From the NCBI RefSeq assembly GCF_029167375.1, contig NZ_JARFTP010000003.1, positions 124,001 to 188,000 of the forward strand: a stretch of DNA of 64,000 bases. Direction: 5' to 3'. Below the pieces are notes generated by a model. It saw only the letters and a program-made list of their open reading frames with translations, was not told the origin of the DNA and ran no database searches. Source of the DNA: Tsukamurella sp. 8F. Lineage in GTDB: Bacteria; Actinomycetota; Actinomycetes; Mycobacteriales; Mycobacteriaceae. The translations under genes were made by a program, and so were the position numbers. Shown here piece by piece: positions 34,975-45,514 of this stretch (positions within the stretch are counted from its first letter, which is position 1; every line of letters begins with the position of its first letter).

Positions 34975-36222
34975 TCAGTCGGCGAGGGGAATGACGGTGA
35001 CGACCGTGCCCGGGTCGAGTGCTACAACCTGGGGCGCGATGTCGATAAGGCAGTCCGCCGACGCCATCCAGCGTAGGTAATGAGAGCCGTGTTCACCGAC
35101 TGGAATCACCGATTCGTTACGGTTTCGGTCCTCCGGCGTGAGCCTGGCCCGGACAAACTGCCGCTTACCAGGGATGGAACGTATGCCGGAGCCCAGTTCC
35201 GCTGTGCGAGACGGCCGATCGGGCAGGCCGAGCGCCGCGCGCAGCGGCGGGCGCAGGAAGACCTCGAACGATACGAGCGCGCTGACGGGGTTCCCCGGGA
35301 GCGTGACGATGGGGACGCGGCGGCCGCCTGGTGACAGTACATGGCCGGCGCCCTGCGGCATCCCCGGTTGCATCGCGACCTTGACGAACTCGACCTCGCC
35401 GAAATCGCGATCGGCCAGAGCCTCCCTGACCACCTCGTAGGCACCCGCGCTGACCCCGCCGCTGGTCACGACGAGGTCGACGGGGGCCGGGCCGTCGGCG
35501 TCCAGTCGCTCGCCCAGCTCGCGGCGCAGGTGGGCCGGGTCGTCGGGCACGAACCGCAGCACCTCGGCGGTCGCGCCCGCGGCCGTGACTGCGGCGGCCA
35601 GCATCACCGAGTTCGATTCGTAGATGCGGCCGTGGGGCAACGGCTCTCCGGGCGCGACGAGCTCAGATCCCGTGGACAGCACGAGGACGTGTGGGCGCGT
35701 GCGTGCGGGGACGGTGGCCAGCCCCAGCGCGGATGCGAGGCCGACCTGCGCGGGTCCGACGACGGTGCCCGCCGCCAGAGCGACATCGCCCGCCGCGACG
35801 TCGGAGCCCGCGTGGCGCAGGAACCGGCCCTCGGTAGCGGACTCCGTGAAGGTCACCGTAGCCGGCGGTGCGCTCGCGCCCCGCGGACTGTCGGTGGCCT
35901 CGACGGGCACGATCGCGTCGGCACCGTCGGGCAGCATCGCGCCGGTCATGATGCGGTGCGCGGTCCCGGGTGTCAGCGTGAGCGAGTCGGTGCGACCGGC
36001 CGGGATGTCGGCCACGACGGGCAGCGTCGCTTCCGCCGTGGCCTCGGCGGCACGCACCGCGAAGCCGTCCATCGCCGAATTCGTGAAGGGCGGCAACGGG
36101 ATCGGCGCCGTGACATCACTCGCGAGCACCCGGCCCACGGCCGCTGTGAGGGGTACGTCCTCCGTGCCGGGCGGCGGCACCAGGGCGGCGACGGTGGCGC
36201 GATGCGCGTCTACCGGGATCAT
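34975..36222 (-). CDS. moeA: molybdopterin molybdotransferase
   Basis: This 415-residue enzyme inserts molybdate into adenylated molybdopterin. Conserved MoeA segments are LPPFTNSAMDGFAVR, a THRIMTG-type region (GTAHRIMTGAMLPDGADAIV), VLSTGSELV, TSGGVSAGAYEVV and TLPGNPVSALV. ATG at 36222 directly follows the stop of the M20 peptidase gene with no gap. By position it corresponds to M. tuberculosis Rv0438c (moeA2). Confidence 0.95.
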   Translation of the reverse strand: MIPVDAHRATVAALVPPPGTEDVPLTAAVGRVLASDVTAPIPLPPFTNSAMDGFAVRAAEATAEATLPVVADIPAGRTDSLTLTPGTAHRIMTGAMLPDGADAIVPVEATDSPRGASAPPATVTFTESATEGRFLRHAGSDVAAGDVALAAGTVVGPAQVGLASALGLATVPARTRPHVLVLSTGSELVAPGEPLPHGRIYESNSVMLAAAVTAAGATAEVLRFVPDDPAHLRRELGERLDADGPAPVDLVVTSGGVSAGAYEVVREALADRDFGEVEFVKVAMQPGMPQGAGHVLSPGGRRVPIVTLPGNPVSALVSFEVFLRPPLRAALGLPDRPSRTAELGSGIRSIPGKRQFVRARLTPEDRNRNESVIPVGEHGSHYLRWMASADCLIDIAPQVVALDPGTVVTVIPLAD

Positions 36223-37620
36223 CTACGCACCCGCGCGCTCGGTCTCCGCGGTGCCCGGCTCCGCCAGCCGCGTGAGTAGCAGGGCCTCGGCGAGCGCGAT
36301 CCGTTCGAGCTCGCGCGGGTCGACGGATTCGTTGGGCGCGTGGATCCGGCACCGCGGTTCCTCTACCCCGAGCAGGGCGATCTCCGCATGCGGTGCGGCT
36401 GTGCGCAGCGCGGTGCACAGCGGGATCGAGCCGCCCTGGCCGCTGGTCACTACATCGGCTCCGAAGGCCTCCGCCAGTGCCTCCCGCAGCGCGCCGTAGC
36501 CGGGCCCATCGGTCGCGGCGGCGAACGGCTCGCCCGCGGCCTCCTCGGTGACCGTCACGTGTGCGCCCCACGGAGCGTGTGCGCGGAGGTGCTCGGCGAG
36601 CAGGTCGCCTGCGGCACGCGGGTCCACGCCGGGCGGCACGCGCAGGTTCAGCAGCGCTGCTGCACGCGGCTGGATGGCCGCCGCCGCGGTCGCGGTGGCG
36701 GGCGCGTCCAGGCCGATGACCGTGACCGCGGGCCGCGCCCAGAGCTGGTCGGCGATGGTGCCCGACCCCAACACCGACGTGCCTTCGTGTACCTGTGCAT
36801 CGGCGCGGAAGCGGGCGTCGTCATAGGCTGCCCCGGTCCATCTTCCGGAGGCGTCCAGACCGTCGATCGTGGTGTTCCCGTTGGCATCCCGCAGGGTGGC
36901 GAGCAGCGCGACGAGGGATGCGAGGGCATCCGGCGCGGCTCCGCCGAACATGCCGGAGTGCAGAGCGGTGGTGCCGGTGGACACCGCGACCTCGATGTTG
37001 ACGACCCCGCGCAGCGCGGTAGTGAGTGTGGGGACGCCGACCTCGACATTGCCGGTGTCGCCGATAAGGATCAGGTCGGCCTGTGCGATGTCGGGACGCT
37101 CGGCCACCAGGTGTTCCAGGCCCTCGCCCCCCGCCTCCTCGGAGCCCTCGACGATCAGTCGCACGCCCACTCCGAGACCGGACGTTGCGCGCACTGCGTC
37201 GAGCGCGGTCAGGTGGGCTACGACGTTGCCCTTGCAATCGGCGGATCCGCGTCCGTACCAGCGCTCGGCGCCATCGGGTCCGCGGCGCGTGGTGAGTGTG
37301 AACGCGTCCGACGCCCACTCGTCCGCGGGGCCCGGAGGCTGGACGTCGTAGTGGCTGTACAGCAGCACCGTCGGCCGGCCGGGCGGGGCCGGCGTATGGC
37401 CCAGTACGGCCACCGAGCCGTCGGACGTGAGGATCCGCTCGACGTTCTCCACGCCCGCGTCCGCGAACGCTCCCGCGACCCACGTCGCGGCGTCGGTGGC
37501 CGGCCGCGGGCCGAACTCCGCCGAATCGTGCACCGACGGGTATGCGACCAGTGCTGCCAGCCGGTCCCGGGCTGTGGCCATGAGACCGGACACGGCCTCG
37601 CGTACGGCTGCTGTCTCCAT
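36223..37620 (-). CDS. M20-family metallopeptidase (dipeptidase-like)
   Basis: This 465-residue zinc peptidase has metal and catalytic residues visible in YSHYDVQP, GRGSADCKGN, EGSEEAGGEG, a central GDTGN and a C-terminal His in CRIHAPNESVD. A dimerisation domain interrupts the catalytic domain (~residues 205-330). It would cleave dipeptides or N-acyl amino acids in the cytosol. It is transcribed with moeA but probably has no functional link to it. The start at ATG 37620 has no strong ribosome site. Confidence 0.9.
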   Translation of the reverse strand: METAAVREAVSGLMATARDRLAALVAYPSVHDSAEFGPRPATDAATWVAGAFADAGVENVERILTSDGSVAVLGHTPAPPGRPTVLLYSHYDVQPPGPADEWASDAFTLTTRRGPDGAERWYGRGSADCKGNVVAHLTALDAVRATSGLGVGVRLIVEGSEEAGGEGLEHLVAERPDIAQADLILIGDTGNVEVGVPTLTTALRGVVNIEVAVSTGTTALHSGMFGGAAPDALASLVALLATLRDANGNTTIDGLDASGRWTGAAYDDARFRADAQVHEGTSVLGSGTIADQLWARPAVTVIGLDAPATATAAAAIQPRAAALLNLRVPPGVDPRAAGDLLAEHLRAHAPWGAHVTVTEEAAGEPFAAATDGPGYGALREALAEAFGADVVTSGQGGSIPLCTALRTAAPHAEIALLGVEEPRCRIHAPNESVDPRELERIALAEALLLTRLAEPGTAETERAGA

Positions 37621-37744
37621 GCGTATCAGCTTGCCAGGCCGCCGGCGGGCATGAAACGACCCGTACGACCGGCCCCCATACGGTGAAAGCGAGGTGTCCG
37701 GGTGTGAAACCTGCTGCTAACGCGGCGGGTCTATTTTCACTGGT

Positions 37745-38563
37745 ATGGCGTTCGGACGGGACAGGCGAGAGCGGGGAGTGCTCTTCGACATCGACGGGGT
37801 GCTGGTCACCTCGTGGGAGCCGCTGCCCGGCGGCGCGGAGACGCTCGCGTGGGTGCGTGAGCAGGGGGTACGGCGCGCGTTCCTCACCAACACGACGTCG
37901 AAGACCGCCGCGCAGATCGCGCAGGCGCTCGGCGCAGCGGGTCTGGACGTCGACGTGTCGGAGATCGTCACCGCTGCGCGGCTGACCGGCGAGTACCTGC
38001 GCACCCGGTATGGGGGGCGTCGCGTGCACGTGCTCACCGACGGGCCCGAAGACGATCTCGGGGACGGGTTCGAGACCGTCGACGCGGATCCGGACGTGGT
38101 GGTGCTCGGCGGCGCCGGGCCCGCGTTCACGCATGACGCGTTGAGTCGCGTGTTCGAGTTCCTGTTGGCCGGCGTCCCGGTCGTCGCCATGCACCGCTCG
38201 ATGGCGTGGGCGACCGCTCAGGGCCAGCGGATAGACACCGGGCTGTATCTGGAGGGGCTGTGCCGCGCGACCGGCGTGACTCCGACCGTGATCGGGAAGC
38301 CGTCGCCCGTCGGATTCCGCACCGCGGCCGACTTGATGGGGCTCGACCCGTCGGCGGTGGTGATGGTCGGAGACGACGTGCGCGCGGATGTCCTCGCCGG
38401 GCAGGTCGCGGGCATGCGCGGAGTCCTCGTGCGCACCGGCAAGTTCCGCCAGGCCGCCCTCGACGCGGTGGAGAGCGACGAATTCGGCCTCGTGCCCGAT
38501 TACGTCGTCGACGGCGTCGGCGACCTCCCGGGCCTGCTCATGAGGGTGTGGGGCCTCACGTGA
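37745..38563 (+). CDS. HAD superfamily phosphatase (class IIA, NagD-like)
   Basis: This 272-residue HAD hydrolase has motif I FDIDGVLV near residue 15, motif II TNT, motif III lysine in IGKPSPVGF and motif IV VGDDVRAD. The class IIA cap lies between motifs II and III. It removes phosphate from small phosphorylated metabolites; the specific substrate is unknown. There is no ribosome site; TATTTT ends 7 bases before the ATG at 37745, so transcription may start at or next to the ATG (leaderless). Confidence 0.9.
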   Translation: MAFGRDRRERGVLFDIDGVLVTSWEPLPGGAETLAWVREQGVRRAFLTNTTSKTAAQIAQALGAAGLDVDVSEIVTAARLTGEYLRTRYGGRRVHVLTDGPEDDLGDGFETVDADPDVVVLGGAGPAFTHDALSRVFEFLLAGVPVVAMHRSMAWATAQGQRIDTGLYLEGLCRATGVTPTVIGKPSPVGFRTAADLMGLDPSAVVMVGDDVRADVLAGQVAGMRGVLVRTGKFRQAALDAVESDEFGLVPDYVVDGVGDLPGLLMRVWGLT

Positions 38564-38635
38564 TTTCGGTGCATGTGCTCGCACACGTGCGGCCGCACCG
38601 CTAGGTTGGGTACGGGAACTCATAGGGGAGGTTCG

Positions 38636-39796
38636 ATGCGTCGTTCGACGTCGTTCGCTGCGGTGGGGGCCGCGGCACTGATGCTGACCGGGTGTGCGAC
38701 CACCGTCGCCGGCAACCCCGTCGCCGATATGAATGCTTTGAAGGCCATGCTGGACACGGGCTCGTTCAGCACGTCCAAGCGCACGATCGACCCGCCCACG
38801 GAGGCGCAGGCGAGGGCGCTGGAGGCGCGGCGGATGCTCGAGATCGTCCCGTTGGGTACGGAGATCGATCCGAGTCTGAAGTGGACCAACGGGGTCGCTT
38901 CGGCGACCGCGGTCGGCATGAAGATGGGCTTCGGCAGCGGGATCGGCAACGCGCTGTCCGGCATGCAGCTCGGGATCACCGTGGACGTGAAGGATCAGTC
39001 GCCGAGCCAGACGGGGTTGCCGAAGAAGGATCTGTACACCGCCGTCGTCCGCATGAGATCCGATGCCGACGCGACCAGCGCGGTCGCTGATCCGCGCGTC
39101 ATGGCCACCGACGATCCGCAGTTCGGGGTGACGCAGCCGCCTAAGGTGCCCGTCCCGGTCAGCACCGCCGGCGCGAAGGCGTTCACGCAGACCAGCAGCG
39201 ACTCGTCCCAGACGATGGCCGTCCTCGCCCACGGAAGATTCGTCATCGTCGTCTACACACGCGGCCTGAAGACCGCGGCCGTCGACGACTTCCTCGGGCG
39301 ACAGGTCAAGGCCCTGGACGGTTTCACGCCGACCGCCGACGACAAGCTGACCTCGCTCCCGGTCGACAGGGACGGCGTCGGGGCCTTGACTCTCGCGCCC
39401 GAGCGGGCGTCGTTCGACACCTACGGGTGGTCTACGGCGCGTGGTCTCGTAGCGGCACAGACCAGCATCACCGACGGGCAGAAGGACTTCGCGGACGCGG
39501 GCGTCGACGTCATCGGGGTGGGCGGCAACAACGTGTACCGGGCCAAGGACGCCGCGGGCGCGAAACTGCTCGCCGACCGTTTCATCACCGAGTCGAAGTC
39601 GTATTACACCGGTGCCACCGAGTACAACGTCGGCGGCGTGCCCGGGGCACGGTGCGTGACATGGAAGACGGTGCTCCGTACCACCAACTACTGCGTCGTC
39701 CCCGTCGGCCGCTACATGGCCGAGTACGGGGCGATCCAGCAGGCCGAGGCCAAGCAGGCGACCTCCGCCGCGTACCTCATACTCAGCAAGGCGTGA
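38636..39796 (+). CDS. lipoprotein, first of three tandem paralogues (DUF7373-like)
   Basis: This 386-residue lipoprotein has a signal peptide and lipobox LMLTGC, followed by TTVAGNPVADMNALKAMLDT. Shared landmarks with its two neighbours are RRMLE near residue 65, a segment ending FTPTADDKLTSLP, ADAGVDVIGVGGNNVYRAKD, a C-terminal cysteine pair and VGRYMAEYGAIQQAEAKQAT. ATG at 38636 has AGGGGAGG upstream. Its stop overlaps the next gene's GTG. Such proteins are common cell-envelope proteins of mycobacteria and relatives with no known function; the family name is from memory. Confidence 0.85.
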   Translation: MRRSTSFAAVGAAALMLTGCATTVAGNPVADMNALKAMLDTGSFSTSKRTIDPPTEAQARALEARRMLEIVPLGTEIDPSLKWTNGVASATAVGMKMGFGSGIGNALSGMQLGITVDVKDQSPSQTGLPKKDLYTAVVRMRSDADATSAVADPRVMATDDPQFGVTQPPKVPVPVSTAGAKAFTQTSSDSSQTMAVLAHGRFVIVVYTRGLKTAAVDDFLGRQVKALDGFTPTADDKLTSLPVDRDGVGALTLAPERASFDTYGWSTARGLVAAQTSITDGQKDFADAGVDVIGVGGNNVYRAKDAAGAKLLADRFITESKSYYTGATEYNVGGVPGARCVTWKTVLRTTNYCVVPVGRYMAEYGAIQQAEAKQATSAAYLILSKA

Positions 39797-40971
39797 CGGT
39801 GCGCACGGAGCTGCTGGCGGGTGTAGCGCTGTGCCTCCTCACGCTCACGGGATGCACGGCGACGGTGACCGGTACCCCGATCGCGGACCGGAGTGCCGTC
39901 GATGCCGCCCTGGACACCGGCTCGTTCCCCACGTCCCCGAGGACGATCGCGGCACCGTCGGAAGCTGAGGGCAAGGTGCTCGAGACGCGGCGCATGCTCG
40001 AGGTGATCCCGACGCTCTCGGACGTCGACCCGGCGATGAAGTACATGCAGGGGATGTCTGTCGTGACCGGCGACGGCCTGGCGTCTGCGTTCGGTAGCGG
40101 CGTCGGCGCGGCGCTGTCGGCGATGCAGTTCGGCGTGACCGTCGATGCGCGGGACCAGGCGCCGGGAGCCAAGGGCCTCGACTTCCACGAACTGATCGGG
40201 GGTGTCGTTCGTATGGCCTCGGAGGCCGACGCGGCGAAGGCAGTCGCCGATCCGCGCGTCCTCGGATCCGACGGCACACAGTTCGGATACACGTCGCCGC
40301 CCAAGATTCCGGTAACCGTCGACGGCTTCCCGAATGCGAAGGCGTTCACCAAGACCGACTCCGGCAGGACTCGCACAGTTGCACTTGCGCAGCACGGGCG
40401 TTTCGTCGTTGTGGTGTGGAGCGGAAGCGCGAAAGCCGGTGCGGTGCAGGACTTCCTGCGGCGCCAGACCGAGGCCCTCGACGGCTTCACCCCGACCGCC
40501 GACGACAGGCTCACGACCCTTCCACCGGACAGGGACGGCATCGAGACCCGCACGCTCCCCAGCAAGTACTCCGCGGCGCGGGTTCCGTCGGAGTACGGGT
40601 GGTCGACGCAGCGCGGCCAGTTGCATTTCATGGCGAATACCGATGCGGCCGCCAAGGATTTCGCCGATGCGGGGGTCGATCTCGTCGGCATGGGTGGCAG
40701 CAACGTCTACCGCGCTAGGGATGCGGCAGGCGCGGTGCTGCTCGGGGACAGGTTCATCACCGAATTCAAGGGCTACTACGCGAGCTCCGAAGAGAGCAAC
40801 GTGCCCGGCGTGCCCGGAAGTCGTTGTCTTGCGATCAAGACCGATAGCGACGGCTTCTCGCTGTGTGTGGTGGCCGTGGGGCGCTACCTCGCCGAGTACC
40901 AGGCGATACAGCCGACGGAGGCGAAGCAGGCCACCGCCGCCGGTTATCTGATTCTGAAGAAGGCTGGGTGA
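39793..40971 (+). CDS. lipoprotein, second tandem paralogue
   Basis: This 392-residue lipoprotein has lipobox LTLTGC and TATVTGTPIADRSAVDAALD after it. It is clearly the closest relative of the first copy (shared DTGSFPTSPRTI, ETRRMLEVIP, FTPTADDRLTTLP and GMGGSNVYRARD). GTG at 39793 overlaps the upstream stop by 4 bases; GTG at 39799 is an alternative. Its own stop overlaps the third copy. Confidence 0.85.
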   Translation: MTVRTELLAGVALCLLTLTGCTATVTGTPIADRSAVDAALDTGSFPTSPRTIAAPSEAEGKVLETRRMLEVIPTLSDVDPAMKYMQGMSVVTGDGLASAFGSGVGAALSAMQFGVTVDARDQAPGAKGLDFHELIGGVVRMASEADAAKAVADPRVLGSDGTQFGYTSPPKIPVTVDGFPNAKAFTKTDSGRTRTVALAQHGRFVVVVWSGSAKAGAVQDFLRRQTEALDGFTPTADDRLTTLPPDRDGIETRTLPSKYSAARVPSEYGWSTQRGQLHFMANTDAAAKDFADAGVDLVGMGGSNVYRARDAAGAVLLGDRFITEFKGYYASSEESNVPGVPGSRCLAIKTDSDGFSLCVVAVGRYLAEYQAIQPTEAKQATAAGYLILKKAG

Positions 40972-42143
40972 CCATGCGGAAGATTCTGGCGGTCGTGTCG
41001 TCGTGTGCGCTCCTCGCGGGGTGCGCGACGACGGTGACCGGCACCCCCGAGGCCGATCCCAGCGGGCTCGCCTCGATGCTCAGGACGGGCTCGTTCGCCA
41101 CGGAGAAGCGGGTGATCCCGGCCAGCACCGAGGCCACCGGCAAGATGCAGGAGGGCAGGCGGATGACCGAGCTGTTCCCGCCGCTGACGACGTTGGATCC
41201 CACGTTCCAGTACCACGGCCACAGTGGCGTGGGGGCACTCGAATCGGGGGAGGCGTCGGTGGGCAGCATTTTCGGCAGCGAGGTCGCGCCGGTGTTCGCG
41301 GGGCGCGAGGTCGGGGCGATGGTCGGCGCGAACGACTCCAAGCCCGCTCCGGCGACGTCGTCGAAGAACGTGCGAGGCGCCACCGTCGCGCTCCTGCGCA
41401 TGCCGAGCGAACAGGCAGCCACGGCGGCGGCTACCGACAATCGGCTTATGACACCGTCGTCGAACAAGGACAACCCGGCCAAGATCCCCACCACCGTCCC
41501 CGGGTACGGCTCGTCGACCGCGTACACGCAGGACTGGGGGAGTTCCGGTAAGGAGACGGTCGCGTTCGTGGCGCACAAGCAGTACGTGATCGGGTTCTAC
41601 ACGGAGGCCACGCCGAATCAGATCGCCGGATACCTGGATCCACTCACCAAGGCCGTCGACGGGTTCGCCCCGACGCCTGTCGACGAGTTCACGACCCTGC
41701 CGTCGGATAAGGACGGGATCGCATCCCTCACCCTGCCGCCGAGCAACGGCGACCGTGACGGGTGGGCGTCCGCGAAGGCCGCGATCTGGGACCAGGACCA
41801 CTTGACCACGGATCTGAAGGCGTTCACGGATGCAGGCGTGGATATCGTCGGCTACGGCGCCAACCAGGTCTACCGTGCCCGCGACGCGACGGGTGCCGCG
41901 TTGCTGCGGGACCGTTTCATGGCGGAGGCTCGAGATTCCTACGCGGAGGTCAAGGCGATCGCGGTGCCGGGCGTGCCGGACGCGCGTTGTATGAACATCA
42001 AACTCTATTCGAACCTCGACCAGCACGCGATCTACTGCCTACTCGCCGTGGGTCGGTACATGTCCGAGTACAGCACCAACCAGCAGGAGGAGGCGATCCA
42101 GGCGACGTCCGCGGAGTACCTGATCTTCAAAGGCGCCAAATGA
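40968..42143 (+). CDS. lipoprotein, third tandem paralogue
   Basis: This 391-residue lipoprotein has lipobox ALLAGC. It is the most divergent of the three in the middle region (GSIFGSEVAPVFAGREVGAM), but keeps EGRRMTELFP, VYRARDATGAALL and VGRYMSEYSTNQQEEAIQAT. The start is GTG at 40968 by 4-base overlap, or ATG at 40974. It ends the coupled three-gene set, 23 bases before the convergent SRPBCC gene. Confidence 0.85.
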   Translation: MTMRKILAVVSSCALLAGCATTVTGTPEADPSGLASMLRTGSFATEKRVIPASTEATGKMQEGRRMTELFPPLTTLDPTFQYHGHSGVGALESGEASVGSIFGSEVAPVFAGREVGAMVGANDSKPAPATSSKNVRGATVALLRMPSEQAATAAATDNRLMTPSSNKDNPAKIPTTVPGYGSSTAYTQDWGSSGKETVAFVAHKQYVIGFYTEATPNQIAGYLDPLTKAVDGFAPTPVDEFTTLPSDKDGIASLTLPPSNGDRDGWASAKAAIWDQDHLTTDLKAFTDAGVDIVGYGANQVYRARDATGAALLRDRFMAEARDSYAEVKAIAVPGVPDARCMNIKLYSNLDQHAIYCLLAVGRYMSEYSTNQQEEAIQATSAEYLIFKGAK

Positions 42144-42166
42144 CGGTCTTGACGCCCCCGTAGTGG

Positions 42167-42628
42167 TTAGTCCGCCTCGGCCTCCGTCTTGATCGCGGCC
42201 AGGGTCTGCTTCATCCCGACCAGCAGTTCGCGCTCGAAGGGCTCGGTTCCACCCATGAGAGTGGAGATGAGGAACGCGCTCGCCGCCGAGGTCTTGCCGT
42301 TCGGGGCCTCGCGCCGCTCGACGACGGTGGTGCGATCGCCGTCGGGCACGAGGGTGTAGCTCCAGGTCGTGTTGTTCTCGACGACGCGGAAAGCGACCTT
42401 CTCGTTCTCGTCGAACGCGGTGACGACGGTATTGGTGGGCCACACGCGCCAGCCCTTACGGTTGACGTTGATCATCTTGGTGCCGAGGCCGATATCGCCG
42501 CCGCGCACGATGACCTTGCGGCACTGCGGGCTGCGCTTGCTCATCGCCTGCAGGTCGGAGACGACCTTCCAGACCTTCTCGGCGGGCGCGTCGATGACGA
42601 TGGTGGACTCCAGTACAGGGCTAGCCAT
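42167..42628 (-). CDS. SRPBCC (START/Bet v1-like) family protein
   Basis: This 153-residue single-domain polyketide-cyclase/START-fold protein begins LESTIVIDAPAEKVWKVVSD, a standard SRPBCC N-terminus, and ends in a long helix. It likely binds a hydrophobic ligand. ATG at 42628 is preceded by TACTAT six bases upstream, suggesting a leaderless transcript. It is divergent from groEL2. Confidence 0.85.
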   Translation of the reverse strand: MASPVLESTIVIDAPAEKVWKVVSDLQAMSKRSPQCRKVIVRGGDIGLGTKMINVNRKGWRVWPTNTVVTAFDENEKVAFRVVENNTTWSYTLVPDGDRTTVVERREAPNGKTSAASAFLISTLMGGTEPFERELLVGMKQTLAAIKTEAEAD

Positions 42629-42669
42629 GCCTGGATAGTAGCGCCATGTAGCCCGCGCCACGATCACAC

Positions 42670-42696
42670 CTTGCACTCGCCATGCGTGAGTGCTAA
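42670..42696. promoter_or_regulatory. CIRCE operator, upstream copy
   Basis: The inverted repeat TTGCACTC-N9-GAGTGCTAA matches the HrcA operator consensus TTAGCACTC-N9-GAGTGCTAA, with a perfect right arm and two mismatches in the left arm. It lies ~170 bases before groEL2 and centres 33-34 bases from the second copy. Confidence 0.85.
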
Positions 42697-42703
42697 AACG
42701 GAC

Positions 42704-42730
42704 CTAGCACTCGATCTATGTGAGTGCTAG
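42704..42730. promoter_or_regulatory. CIRCE operator, downstream copy
   Basis: The repeat TAGCACTC-N9-GAGTGCTA has one mismatch per 9-base arm to the CIRCE consensus. It would let the HrcA repressor silence groEL2 in the absence of heat stress. With the copy at 42670-42696 it forms a tandem pair on nearby helical faces. Confidence 0.92.
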
Positions 42731-44491
<1,761 letters not shown>

Positions 44492-44514
44492 CCCGGCTCC
44501 GCACCGACCGAGAC

Positions 44515-44551
44515 GATCCGGCCCGCCCCGCGACGAGGGGCGGGCCGGATC
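44515..44551. terminator. hairpin terminator between convergent genes
   Basis: A perfect 15-bp GC-rich stem (GATCCGGCCCGCCCC and its complement) has a 7-base loop, 23 bases after the groEL2 stop and 24 bases before the end of the convergent regulator gene. Only CGTTT follows, so it lacks a strong T-run, as usual for actinobacterial terminators. It can work in both directions. Confidence 0.85.
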
Positions 44552-44575
44552 CGTTTCGCAGCGACCTGCGCGCCG

Positions 44576-45421
44576 TCACTTCTCGCGGACGGCCCGCGGG
44601 CGGGCGACGGCCTGTGCTGCGAGTCGCTCCAGCGCGCGCTCGGACGCGGTACCGGCCGCCGCCTGGTAGGCGACGACGAGCTGCCCCGGCGCCGCAGCGA
44701 CCTCCAGCGTCGACCACTCGAGCTCCAACACGCCGAGGTCCGGGTGGGCGATCACCTTGTGCCCGTTGGTCTTTCCCTGGACCTCGCCGCCGCCCCACAG
44801 TCGCGCGAACAGTTCGCTGCGCACTGAGAGCTCACCCACCAGCGCCATCAGGCGCGGATGCGACGGATTCGAACCCGACAGTGCGCGCAGGTTCCCGACG
44901 GTCTCCGTCGTCACCGTCTCGTAGTCCAGAAAGACCTCGCGTGCCTGGGGATCGAGGAACAGCGACCTCGCCATGTTGTCGCCGACCTCCAGTCCGATGC
45001 CGCGGTGCAGTTCCTCCCCCGATGCGTTGGTGCCGATCAGGTCCAACAGCGAGTTGGTGACGATGGTGGGATTGGGCCACGAGTCGATGAGTCGCCGCAG
45101 CACGGGCGCGATCTCGTCGACGACGTCGCCGCCGCGGTCGGGTGGGAGCTCCGCGAGCCTGGCGAGGTGCGCGGCACCGTGGGCGTCCAACTGCAGCACG
45201 TCCACGAGTGCGGCGACGACGGCGGGAGACGGCCTGCGGTCGCGCCCGCGTTCGAGGCGGACCAGATACTCGACGCTGATACCCGCCTGCGCCGCGACCT
45301 CTTCGCGTCGTAGCCCGGGCGTGCGGCGAACGCCCATGGTGCGCAGCCCGAGTGACGCGGGGTCCACGCGTTCGCGGCGTGCGCGCAGGAATTCACCCAG
45401 CTGGTTCTCCACATGCACCAC
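44576..45421 (-). CDS. XRE-family regulator with MmyB-like ligand-binding domain
   Basis: This 281-residue regulator has an N-terminal helix-turn-helix (GLRREEVAAQAGISVEYLVR) and a C-terminal PAS-like MmyB domain (~residues 100-260). Members bind small or fatty-acid-like ligands and usually regulate a divergent oxidoreductase gene. The divergent SDR gene at 45515 fits that pattern. The start is GTG at 45421 or GTG at 45412; no clear ribosome site is seen. Confidence 0.88.
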   Translation of the reverse strand: MVHVENQLGEFLRARRERVDPASLGLRTMGVRRTPGLRREEVAAQAGISVEYLVRLERGRDRRPSPAVVAALVDVLQLDAHGAAHLARLAELPPDRGGDVVDEIAPVLRRLIDSWPNPTIVTNSLLDLIGTNASGEELHRGIGLEVGDNMARSLFLDPQAREVFLDYETVTTETVGNLRALSGSNPSHPRLMALVGELSVRSELFARLWGGGEVQGKTNGHKVIAHPDLGVLELEWSTLEVAAAPGQLVVAYQAAAGTASERALERLAAQAVARPRAVREK

Positions 45422-45514
45422 CGTACCGAGAGCGGCAGGGCCAGCCAGGTAGTGCGACTACCCGTGAGCGGCGCGGTCTGTCTGTGTGCGCCGTCGCCCG
45501 CGATCGTTGTCCGC

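Noticed and set aside
36821-39232. 803-residue open frame on the - strand crossing the HAD gene and part of a lipoprotein gene
   Set aside because: It runs antisense to well-supported genes, is Arg/Gly/Pro-rich without any recognisable motif, and is a typical high-GC shadow frame.
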